This document shows, one piece after another, positions 1 to 7,084 of a DNA stretch of 7,084 nucleotides. The stretch's first letter is position 1. Each line of letters begins with the position of its first letter. The translations under genes were made by a program, and so were the position numbers. Source of the stretch: Planctomycetia bacterium (GTDB lineage Bacteria; Planctomycetota; Planctomycetia; Pirellulales; UBA1268); NCBI GenBank assembly GCA_009926295.1, contig RFPF01000155.1, forward strand, positions 1 to 7,084. Direction: 5' to 3'. A model generated the notes under the pieces. The model saw nothing but the letters and a program-made list of their open reading frames with translations. It made no database searches and was not told where the DNA came from.

Positions 1-1
1 C

Positions 2-1741
2 GGGATCGGGCGCCGCGTCGAGGACGTCTCATTCACAGATCTTGCGGGCGTGACACGGTCGCTCGCGACGATCGGCGACGGCCGGATCGTCGTCTTCGCG
101 ATGACGAGCACGAGCTGTCCGATCAGCCGCAAGTATCTGCCCCGGCTCGAGGAGCTCGCCGCAGCGTCCGGCGATGCGATCGCCTGGATCCTCGTCAACC
201 CGATCGCGACCGACAAGCACGCCGACATGCAGGCCGCCGCCGCGAGATTCGGACCACGGGCGACCTATGTGCACGATCCACGCGGCGAGCTTGCCGCGGC
301 GGTTGGGGCGGTCACCACGACGGACGCCGTCGTGCTCGCGGCCGACCGCACGGTCGTCTACCACGGTGCGATCGACGATCAGTATGGCTTCGGCTACTCG
401 ATCGCCGCCCCGCGCAGCCGCTACCTCGCCGACGCGCTCGCAGCGATCCGCGCAGGCGATGTTCCACGCATCGCCGCCACCGAGGCGCCGGGCTGCGTGC
501 TCGACAGGCCGGTGGCCACGGCGCCGACCGCCGACCTGACCTACCATGGTCGGATCTCGCGGATCGTCGCGAGGCACTGCGTCGAATGCCACCGCGACGG
601 CGGTGCGGGGCCCTTTCCCCTCGACACCTACGACGATCTCGTTGCCCACGCGCCGATGGTGCGGGAGGTGATCGACCGCGGCACGATGCCCCCGTGGTTC
701 GCCGCGGCGACGCCCGCCGACCCCGAGACCGGCCGCGTCCACACGCCGTGGGCCAACGACCGCTCGCTCGCCCCTGTGGAAAAGAACGACCTTTTCGCAT
801 GGCTCGCCGGCGGCCGCGCCTCGGGAGATCCCGCCGACGCACCCGCACCACGCAACTATCCCGCCGGCTGGCAGATCGGCGCCCCTGACGCCGTCTTCGA
901 GTTCGCCCAGCCGGTGGACGTGAAGGCCACGGGCGTGATGCCCTACCAGACCGTGATCGTGGAGACCCACCTGCCCGAAGACCGCTGGGTGCAGGCGATC
1001 GAGGTGCAGCCAGGCGACCGCAACGTCGTGCACCATGCGCTCATCCATCTGGCGGGCGACACCGAGAACGTCGGCGACACGCGGGACGCCGGTCGGGAGG
1101 AGCGTGGCGGTTTCTGGGGCGAGTATGTGCCGGGCCAGAACGCGCTGGTCTATCCCGAAGGTTTCGCGAAGAAGCTGCCGCAGGGAGCGCGGCTCAGGTT
1201 CCAGATGCACTACACGCCCAACGGCACGGCCACGACCGACCGCACCCGCGTGGGCGTGATCTACGCCAAGGGTCCGCCTCGGCACGAAGTCCGCGTGGCG
1301 GGCATCGTGAACGCCCGGATCTCGATCCCTCCGGGGGCTGCCGACCATCGCGAGCAGGCGTCGCTCAGGCTCCCGTTCGATGCCACGATCATGGGCTTCC
1401 TCCCGCACATGCACGTCCGCGGCAAGGCCTGTCGCTACGACCTCGTCCGCAGCGACGGCTCGCGGACGACGCTTCTCGACATCCCGCGGTACGACTTCAA
1501 CTGGCAATTGCTCTACAGGCTGCACGAGCCGCTCGCGCTCGCAGCCGGTGACACGCTCGCGTTCACCGCCTGGTACGACAACAGCCCTGGAAATCCGGCC
1601 AACCCCGATCCGACGAAGACCGTCCGCTGGGGGCCGCAGACGTTCGACGAGATGCATCTGGGCTACGTCGAATATTTCGTGCCCGGGGTCGCGCCGGGCC
1701 AGCCGCTGCCGGGCGGCCGCGGAAACGCGAGCAGACGGTGA
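2..1741 (+). CDS. Redoxin - cytochrome c - copper type II (PHM-like) monooxygenase fusion protein, 5' truncated
   Basis: The frame is open from base 2 and already reads redoxin-like sequence (GRRVEDVSFTDLAG) before the first possible start (GTG at 50), so the true start lies left of the window. 579 residues are visible, numbered here from base 2. Residues 1 to about 170 form a thioredoxin/AhpC-type redoxin with a single candidate peroxidatic cysteine in TSCPISRKY (Cys39) and the characteristic YHGAIDDQYG stretch. A short cytochrome c-like module follows: CVECH at 193-197 attaches heme, and MPPW (Met229) is the probable axial ligand. The C-terminal part resembles peptidylglycine/dopamine copper monooxygenases. 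HHALIH (344-349) and His403 in MHYTP would bind the first copper; HMH (469-471) and Met551 in FDEMHLGY the second. All six family copper ligands therefore seem present. Heme attachment by CxxCH implies a periplasmic location. The physiological substrate cannot be told. katG follows on the same strand after 78 bases. Confidence 0.9.
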   Translation, partial: GIGRRVEDVSFTDLAGVTRSLATIGDGRIVVFAMTSTSCPISRKYLPRLEELAAASGDAIAWILVNPIATDKHADMQAAAARFGPRATYVHDPRGELAAAVGAVTTTDAVVLAADRTVVYHGAIDDQYGFGYSIAAPRSRYLADALAAIRAGDVPRIAATEAPGCVLDRPVATAPTADLTYHGRISRIVARHCVECHRDGGAGPFPLDTYDDLVAHAPMVREVIDRGTMPPWFAAATPADPETGRVHTPWANDRSLAPVEKNDLFAWLAGGRASGDPADAPAPRNYPAGWQIGAPDAVFEFAQPVDVKATGVMPYQTVIVETHLPEDRWVQAIEVQPGDRNVVHHALIHLAGDTENVGDTRDAGREERGGFWGEYVPGQNALVYPEGFAKKLPQGARLRFQMHYTPNGTATTDRTRVGVIYAKGPPRHEVRVAGIVNARISIPPGAADHREQASLRLPFDATIMGFLPHMHVRGKACRYDLVRSDGSRTTLLDIPRYDFNWQLLYRLHEPLALAAGDTLAFTAWYDNSPGNPANPDPTKTVRWGPQTFDEMHLGYVEYFVPGVAPGQPLPGGRGNASRR

Positions 1742-1804
1742 AAGTCCGGCACTTGGAGATCGACCACGTGACTGCGAGGATGGGCCGGGGTGATGCCGCC
1801 CCGC

Positions 1805-1810
1805 AGGAGG
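1805..1810 (+). promoter_or_regulatory. Ribosome binding site of katG
   Basis: AGGAGG, a perfect anti-Shine-Dalgarno match, lies 9 bases before ATG 1820. It decides the start in favour of 1820 over the earlier in-frame GTG 1790 and ATG 1793 and over ATG 1826. Confidence 0.75.
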
Positions 1811-1819
1811 ACCAGACCG

Positions 1820-2908
<1,089 letters not shown>

Positions 2909-3985
2909 AAAAATCTCGCGGCGGTTTCACGAGCAGCCGGAGGAGTTTCGGCAGGCCTTCGCCAAGGCCTGGTACAAGCTCACGCATCGCGACATGGGGC
3001 CGGTGACGCGGCTCGTGGGCCCGGACGTGCCGCCGGCCCAGGTGTGGCAGGATCCCGTGCCGGCGGTGGATCATCCACTCGTCGCGGCCTCCGACATCGC
3101 CACCCTCAAAACCAAGATCCTGGCCTCCGGCCTGGCGGTGCCCGACCTCGTGAAGGCGGCGTGGGGCTCGGCATCGACGTTTCGCGGCAGCGACAGGCGC
3201 GGCGGCGCGAACGGCGCGCGGATCCGTCTTTCGCCCCAGAAAGACTGGCCGGTCAACGAGCCGGCCCGGCTCGCCCGCGTGCTCGACGGGCTCTCAGGGA
3301 TCCAGCGCGAATTCAATGCCGGCCAGCGCGACGGCAAAAAAGTCTCGCTCGCCGACCTGATCGTGCTCGCGGGCTCGGCCGCGATCGAGCAGGCGGCGCG
3401 GGATGCCGGCCACGAGGTGACGGTGCCGTTCGTGCCCGGCCGCACCGACGCGACCGCGGAGATGACCGATGCGGCGTCGTTTACGGTTCTCAGGCCCGTG
3501 GCCGACGGATTCCGCAATTACTGCGCCGCCGGGATCGACCGGGCCGCGGAGGAGTTGCTCGTCGAGCGGGCGAATCTGCTCACGCTCTCGGCTCCGGAGA
3601 TGACGGTGCTCGTGGGCGGTCTGCGGGTGCTGGGGGCCACCGTCGGCACCGGGCCGACAGCCGCGCTCGGCGTGCTCACCGCCACCCCCGGCCGGCTCAC
3701 GACCGACTTCTTCGTGAACCTGCTCGACATGGCCACCGAGTGGCGGCCGTCGCCGGCGGGCCCCCACGTCTTCGAGGGCCGCGATCGCAAGACGGGGGCG
3801 GTGCGGTGGACGGCGAGCCGGGCCGACCTCGTGTTCGGGTCGAATGCGCAGCTGCGGGCGATCGCCGAGGTCTACGCGAGCGCCGACGCACCGGGGACAT
3901 TCGTGGCCGACTTCATCGCCGCCTGGACGAAGGTCATGCTCCTCGATCGGTTCGACCTGCCTGCGGAGACGAGGGCGCTCCGCGG

Positions 3986-5251
3986 ATGAGACGAGTCGCG
4001 TTCCTCGGATGGTGTCTTGCCGCCTTCGGGCCGGTGGCACCCGCAGCCGATCCGGTCGCCACCGTGACCGAGATCCCGGGGCTCGTGGCGTTCTGGGACT
4101 TCACCAAACGTGAGCCCGGAGGGCAGCGACGCTTCACCGCGCACGTGCCGGCTGATTCGTCCATCGACTACCCGCTCGATGCGGCGAATTACGTGCGGGA
4201 GTTCTGGGGCACCGGCCGCGACGCGACGTATGCCGATTTTCCAGAACTGGGCCGCGGGCCTTTCGGCAACGCGGTCCGGATCGTCAAGGAGTCCGATCCC
4301 GACTTCCGGCCATTCCTGTTCGTGCCGCGCGCTGTGCTGCACGACACGCCGCTCGACATCAAGGGAGGCGGCCGGTCGGTGACGGTGGTCGCGTGGGCGA
4401 TTCGCGAGAATGGCAACCACGCCCTGGCCGGCATCTGGCACGAAGGAACCGACCTCGTGCAGAAGGAAACCCAGGGGGTGCGCAAGGTGCAGCGCGGCCA
4501 ACGTCAATACGCGCTCTTCGCCGGGCTCAACAAGGAGGGGAGCGCCTGCGGGCACGTGTCCGAGAACGGTGCAGGCTCGTTCCGCAACAAGTATGCGTTG
4601 CACAAGTGCAACTCGGCCGCGCAAGCCCCCGCCGTGCCCGCCGATTCCGCCCCGGAGGAGCTCGACGCGGCGTGGCGCTGTTTTGCGATGACGCTCGATC
4701 ACGAGAAGGAGAAACTCACGGGCTGGCTCGACGGCGTCGCCGGCGACCGCTGGCTCACCGACCCGAAGAACGACCGGCTCCTGAGGTCGGCCTACGAAGC
4801 GTACATGCAGGGGCACTTTGCCCGCACGCCAGACCGCGAGCCCGGCGAAGACCGGACCTTTCCATCGGATCAGTTTTACAACCCGCCCGAGGAGGAGCCG
4901 GTGTCGGTGCGGGTCGTGGCCGAGGCGGACGAAGAACGCACCGAGCTCAGGGAGTATCGCTACACACAGGTGCGGATCGTGCTCCGTGGCGGCAAGGAGA
5001 CATCTCGGGATCTCGTGGCCATCCGGCTCAACCCGTGGTGGTATCCGCACGGGATCTACGAGCCGAAAGACGACGGAAGTGGCGGGCCCTTCACGATCGG
5101 CCGTGTCATCCACTCGAGCCGTGGTGTGGGATTCACAGGCTGGATCGGTGGCGTTGCGGTGTTCGACAGAGCGCTTGAAGCGGGGGAGATCGAGCGACTC
5201 GCAGCCGTGGCAAGGTCGCCGATGTCGGGCGGGCCCGAGCCTCCGGAGTGA
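3986..5251 (+). CDS. Secreted LamG/concanavalin A-like domain protein
   Basis: The protein has 421 residues. The start ATG 3986 overlaps the katG stop (ATGA), indicating translational coupling. The N-terminus, MRR then a hydrophobic stretch and APAADP, is a typical Sec signal peptide with cleavage near residue 23. The mature protein begins with GLVAFWDF (FWDF at residues 36-39), the usual opening strand of LamG-like jelly-roll domains. It ends with GFTGWIGGVAVFDRAL (FDRAL from residue 393) then EAGEIERLA, the usual closing signature. Between them, SVTVVAWAI and CFAMTLDHEKEKLTGWLDG fit inner strands of the same fold, while a long central stretch (about 250-345, acidic and proline-rich) is an expansion of the standard domain. 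No catalytic motif is recognised. Such domains often bind carbohydrate or surface polymers, but no ligand can be named here. Its link to katG is by position only. Confidence 0.82.
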   Translation: MRRVAFLGWCLAAFGPVAPAADPVATVTEIPGLVAFWDFTKREPGGQRRFTAHVPADSSIDYPLDAANYVREFWGTGRDATYADFPELGRGPFGNAVRIVKESDPDFRPFLFVPRAVLHDTPLDIKGGGRSVTVVAWAIRENGNHALAGIWHEGTDLVQKETQGVRKVQRGQRQYALFAGLNKEGSACGHVSENGAGSFRNKYALHKCNSAAQAPAVPADSAPEELDAAWRCFAMTLDHEKEKLTGWLDGVAGDRWLTDPKNDRLLRSAYEAYMQGHFARTPDREPGEDRTFPSDQFYNPPEEEPVSVRVVAEADEERTELREYRYTQVRIVLRGGKETSRDLVAIRLNPWWYPHGIYEPKDDGSGGPFTIGRVIHSSRGVGFTGWIGGVAVFDRALEAGEIERLAAVARSPMSGGPEPPE

Positions 5252-5254
5252 GCC

Positions 5255-5298
5255 CGACGCAGGTTTCCCTGCACCGGCTCTGATTCGGCCCTGCGTCG
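5255..5298 (+). repeat. 9-bp perfect inverted repeat after the LamG gene, possible weak terminator or mRNA stem
   Basis: CGACGCAGG at 5255-5263 pairs perfectly with CCTGCGTCG at 5290-5298 across a 26-base loop. It starts 3 bases after the LamG stop codon. There is no run of T directly after the stem, only a TTT at 5309-5311, so it is not a classic intrinsic terminator. It could serve as a 3' end stem or be chance in GC-rich DNA. Confidence 0.4.
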
Positions 5299-5332
5299 AC
5301 AGGCCGTCTTTCCATGGCGAGGTGCAATCCGG

Positions 5333-5361
5333 TTGGGCTTTCAGTTCACCTCGCATAAGAT
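5333..5361 (+). promoter_or_regulatory. Candidate sigma70-type promoter of the fasciclin gene
   Basis: TTGGGC at 5333-5338 and TAAGAT at 5356-5361 are separated by exactly 17 bases. Matches to consensus are 3 of 6 and 4 of 6. The -10 element lies in a locally AT-richer patch of an otherwise GC-rich spacer. Transcription would start near 5368 and leave a leader of about 73 bases. The spacer 5252-5440 holds no other convincing gene. Confidence 0.4.
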
Positions 5362-5440
5362 GAGGTTGGTGCTGGCATGTCGCCCGCAACGCTCGTGTGA
5401 TTCCGTCGCCGTAGGGCGGCTCAAGAAAGGTTTTCAAGTC

Positions 5441-5938
5441 ATGAGATCTCGAACTTTCGGTGTGGCGATCGCGGCCGTGGCGCTCGTCGTGGCGTTGGGC
5501 CGTATCGGCACCGCCGGCTGTGGCACCTGTGACAAGTCGGTCGTCGAGAACGCCGCGGCGGACGCGTCGTTCAGCACGCTCGTGGCCGCCGTGAAGGCCG
5601 CCGGGCTCGCCGAGACGCTCTCCGGTCCCGGTCCCTTCACCGTTTTCGCGCCGACGAACGAGGCGTTCGCGAAGCTGCCCAAGGGCACGGTCGAAGACCT
5701 GCTCAAGCCGGAGAACAAGGACAAGCTCGTGGCGATCCTCACGTATCACGTGGTGCCGGGCACCGTGAAGGCGAAGGATGTCGTGGGCCTGAGCGAGGCC
5801 AAGACGGTCAACGGCAAGGCCGCGAAGGTCACGGTCAAGGACGGCACTGTCATGATCGACGGTGCCAAGGTCGTGAAGACCGACATCGTGTCGAAGAACG
5901 GCGTGATCCACGTCATCGACGCGGTGATCCTGCCCTGA
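5441..5938 (+). CDS. Secreted single-domain fasciclin (FAS1) protein
   Basis: The protein has 165 residues. ATG 5441 is chosen because AAGAAAGG (5423-5430) lies 10 bases upstream and a signal peptide follows directly (MRSRTFGVAIAAVALVVAL, cleavage near residues 24-26); the frame is open further upstream to 5333 but gives no sensible protein. One FAS1 domain fills the mature part. The H1 motif FTVFAPTNEAF is at 66-76, the YHVVPG turn starts at Tyr102, and the H2 motif VIHVIDAVILP forms the extreme C-terminus. FAS1 domains act in cell-surface adhesion and matrix contacts. The mature N-terminus carries CGTC (Cys27, Cys30), a closely spaced cysteine pair that could form a disulfide or bind a metal or cofactor; TAGC is a poor lipobox, so a lipoprotein is less likely. 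The domain is complete and of normal length for the stand-alone bacterial form. Confidence 0.92.
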   Translation: MRSRTFGVAIAAVALVVALGRIGTAGCGTCDKSVVENAAADASFSTLVAAVKAAGLAETLSGPGPFTVFAPTNEAFAKLPKGTVEDLLKPENKDKLVAILTYHVVPGTVKAKDVVGLSEAKTVNGKAAKVTVKDGTVMIDGAKVVKTDIVSKNGVIHVIDAVILP

Positions 5939-5964
5939 CGAGGCCATGCGGGAATCCGACCCGG

Positions 5965-5992
5965 ACGCCGGCCGAAAGGCCGGCGTTTTTTT
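5965..5992 (+). terminator. Intrinsic terminator of the fasciclin gene
   Basis: ACGCCGGCC (5965-5973) and GGCCGGCGT (5978-5986) form a perfect 9-bp stem closed by a GAAA tetraloop and followed by seven T (5986-5992). It lies 26 bases after the fasciclin stop. On the minus strand the T-run would precede the stem, so it should work only for plus-strand transcripts. Confidence 0.9.
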
Positions 5993-5998
5993 GCGCCT

Positions 5999-6670
5999 TC
6001 AGGGCCGAACTCCGGGCCGATCGCCTTCCTGCACCGGCCGCACGGGCAGCCACACGGCCACGCGGGCCGTGCCGCGGGCCGCCAGGGTGGCGATCCCCAA
6101 ATCGTCAGCCGCCGCCGTTCGAGCGCCGCCGGCCGAGCGGTCACCGCCTGCGAAGACCACGAGCCCCTGCTCCGCGTCCGTGACGGGGACGCGGTCGAAA
6201 TGATGCCGATAGTCGACCGCGAGGCACAGGTATGCGGGCGGTCCTGCCGCATCGGGCCCGCCATCGATCGCCGGAGGTGGTTCGAGCACCGGGCGGGCCT
6301 CGTAGACTCCGGGTGGCGGGTCCGTAGCCGGCTCACCGTCCCGCAACCGCCGTGCGGGCACCAGCAGAAACGCCGGCGCCCCCAGCCGCAGCGGCACGCC
6401 GCCGACCACGGCGGTCCGGGGTGGCTCGTTGCCAGGAACCGCCGTCGCGTAGACGGTGAAGCAGGTTCCCGCGTCCGCGGCGGTGGCTGCCATCGCCACA
6501 GGACCCGTGAGCCGCGTCTTCCGGTGGGCGTCGTCGAACGGGCCGCGGACCATCACGGCATGCTCGATCGGCTTCTCGGCGGCGACGTCGAGCCACGTCC
6601 ATGTGTCGGCTGCGAGGCCATCGCCCGCCGCGACGGCGATCAACGTGAGACAGGCGAGGACGGCGATCAT
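5999..6670 (-). CDS. Secreted protein of unknown function
   Basis: The protein has 223 residues and no family that I recognise with confidence. ATG 6670 is preferred because GGAGG lies 4 bases upstream (a short spacing) and the protein then begins with a hydrophobic export signal, MIAVLACLTLIAVAAG, with cleavage likely near LAAD at 21/22. An alternative start at 6733 would add 21 residues with several arginines, making a longer but more conventional n-region; it lacks a ribosome binding site. The mature part is proline- and alanine-rich with two cysteines (in GTCFTVYA and YLCLAVDY). It shows a possible internal duplication of a strand-rich unit ending in AFLLVPARR and AYLCLAVDY. It lies 63 bases after the 90-aa gene on the same strand, so the two are probably co-transcribed, and its stop faces the fasciclin terminator in convergent orientation. 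Confidence 0.65.
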   Translation of the reverse strand: MIAVLACLTLIAVAAGDGLAADTWTWLDVAAEKPIEHAVMVRGPFDDAHRKTRLTGPVAMAATAADAGTCFTVYATAVPGNEPPRTAVVGGVPLRLGAPAFLLVPARRLRDGEPATDPPPGVYEARPVLEPPPAIDGGPDAAGPPAYLCLAVDYRHHFDRVPVTDAEQGLVVFAGGDRSAGGARTAAADDLGIATLAARGTARVAVWLPVRPVQEGDRPGVRP

Positions 6671-6733
6671 GGAACCTCCGAATGTGGTCGATCGAGCGCG
6701 GCCGATGCTCGCCCGGCCGAGCGTGGGTTCCAC

Positions 6734-7006
6734 TCAGGCGAGCGACGTGAGGCTCGGCACGAAAAGCCTCGCCAGCGCACTCGGCTTGGGGAGGATCTCC
6801 AGCTTCAGGAAACCGGCGATCGTGACCCGCACTGGAACCTCTCCATACCTGACCAGCCGGAGCACCGGCACGAATGTTTTCGCCGCTCCACGCAAGGCCC
6901 ACGCGGTGCGCAGGGCAGTGATCACCAGAGTGAGCCCAGAATCATCCGCGTCGATCACGACCGGGCGGCCGCCCACGGTCCCTGTGAGCCGCCCGGCCAT
7001 GATCAT
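6734..7006 (-). CDS. Small protein of unknown function (90 aa)
   Basis: No family is recognised. ATG 7006 is chosen because it overlaps the stop of the preceding minus-strand frame as ATGA, which allows coupled translation without a Shine-Dalgarno sequence; none is visible. ATG 7000 is an alternative. The frame stays open to the right edge, but upstream of 7006 it turns arginine-rich and looks like a shadow. The protein opens with AGRLTGTVGGRPVVIDADD and GLTLVITALRTAWAL. It ends with VRVTIAGFLKLEILPKP and a hydrophobic tail. There is no signal peptide and no clear membrane segment. It is basic and lacks cysteine. The pattern of short beta strands would fit a small regulatory or accessory protein, but no function is claimed. 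It probably shares an operon with the genes on either side. Confidence 0.55.
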   Translation of the reverse strand: MIMAGRLTGTVGGRPVVIDADDSGLTLVITALRTAWALRGAAKTFVPVLRLVRYGEVPVRVTIAGFLKLEILPKPSALARLFVPSLTSLA

Positions 7007-7083
7007 TTTGGGGACGAACCGACGTCCCGCGTGCGGATCTTCATGGTCCCGTGCAGCACCCACTCGGCGTGCTCGGCGGAGGA
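7003..7083 (-). CDS. C-terminal end of an unknown gene, cut by the right edge
   Basis: Twenty-six codons run in from the right edge and stop at TGA 7005-7003. They read EWVLHGTMKIRTRDVG then SSPK, with a balanced composition unlike the arginine-rich competing frame. The stop overlaps the ATG of the next gene (ATGA), the usual sign of a tight operon. The piece is too short to assign a family, and it could instead be the N-terminal side of the 90-aa gene separated by a frameshift. Confidence 0.4.
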   Translation of the reverse strand, partial: SSAEHAEWVLHGTMKIRTRDVGSSPK

Positions 7084-7084
7084 T

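Noticed and set aside
1753..1781. TTGGAG and GAGGAT with 17-base spacing, plus CACGTG at 1765-1770, before katG
   Set aside because: The -10 match is poor and there is no recognisable PerR, Fur or OxyR site. In a 78-base GC-rich gap these matches are expected by chance.
3044..3985. Upstream extension of the LamG frame into katG
   Set aside because: The frame is open but reads an arginine-rich shadow of the katG C-terminal domain. The signal peptide and ATGA overlap place the start at 3986.
5346..5366. Small inverted repeat (ACCTC ... GAGGT) overlapping the candidate fasciclin -10 element
   Set aside because: The arms are only five bases long, too short to call an operator.
3872..5947. A 691-codon open frame on the minus strand
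   Set aside because: It lies antisense to the LamG and fasciclin genes, both of which have signal peptides and domain signatures. The antisense product is arginine- and histidine-rich and matches nothing recognisable.

Overview
The window is GC-rich DNA (roughly two thirds G+C) and fully packed with genes. Its gene content suggests a Planctomycetota bacterium, possibly from an environmental or metagenome assembly. Supporting this are a redoxin / cytochrome c / copper monooxygenase fusion, a large secreted LamG-type protein, a small exported fasciclin protein, and unrecognised secreted proteins. This assignment is an inference from gene style, not from a marker gene.

Layout. Plus strand, 2-1741: 3' part of a three-module redox protein (thioredoxin-like redoxin, single c-type heme, PHM-type copper monooxygenase), cut by the left edge. 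Plus strand, 1820-3989: katG, a bifunctional catalase-peroxidase, broken in the middle. Plus strand, 3986-5251: an exported LamG/concanavalin-like protein whose ATG overlaps the katG stop (ATGA). Plus strand, 5441-5938: a secreted single-domain fasciclin protein with its own plausible promoter and a textbook terminator at 5965-5992. Minus strand, reading inward from the right edge: the last codons of an unknown gene (ending 7003), a 90-aa unknown gene (7006-6734) overlapping it by ATGA, and a secreted unknown protein (6670-5999) that converges on the fasciclin gene.

The standout observation is inside katG. Codons on both sides are a near-perfect KatG, but about 75-85 bases at the hinge between the two peroxidase domains (about 2786-2870) do not encode KatG. 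Read on the minus strand, the same bases encode a recognisable C-terminal piece of a dihydroorotate dehydrogenase (IIGQGGI ... DAIEFMIAGASAVGIG). The patch replaces a KatG segment of nearly the same length, shifts the frame by +1, and leaves the N-half ending in a stop at 2908. Either this is a real templated patch (microhomology-mediated template switching) that killed katG recently, or it is a chimeric artefact of library or assembly. The sequence alone cannot decide between these.

How the genes fit together: the copper/heme/redoxin protein and KatG sit in tandem with a short gap and may be co-expressed oxidative or redox functions. The LamG protein is translationally coupled to katG and so may be affected by the break. 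The fasciclin protein appears to be a separate transcription unit. The minus-strand genes look like an independent operon of unknown function.
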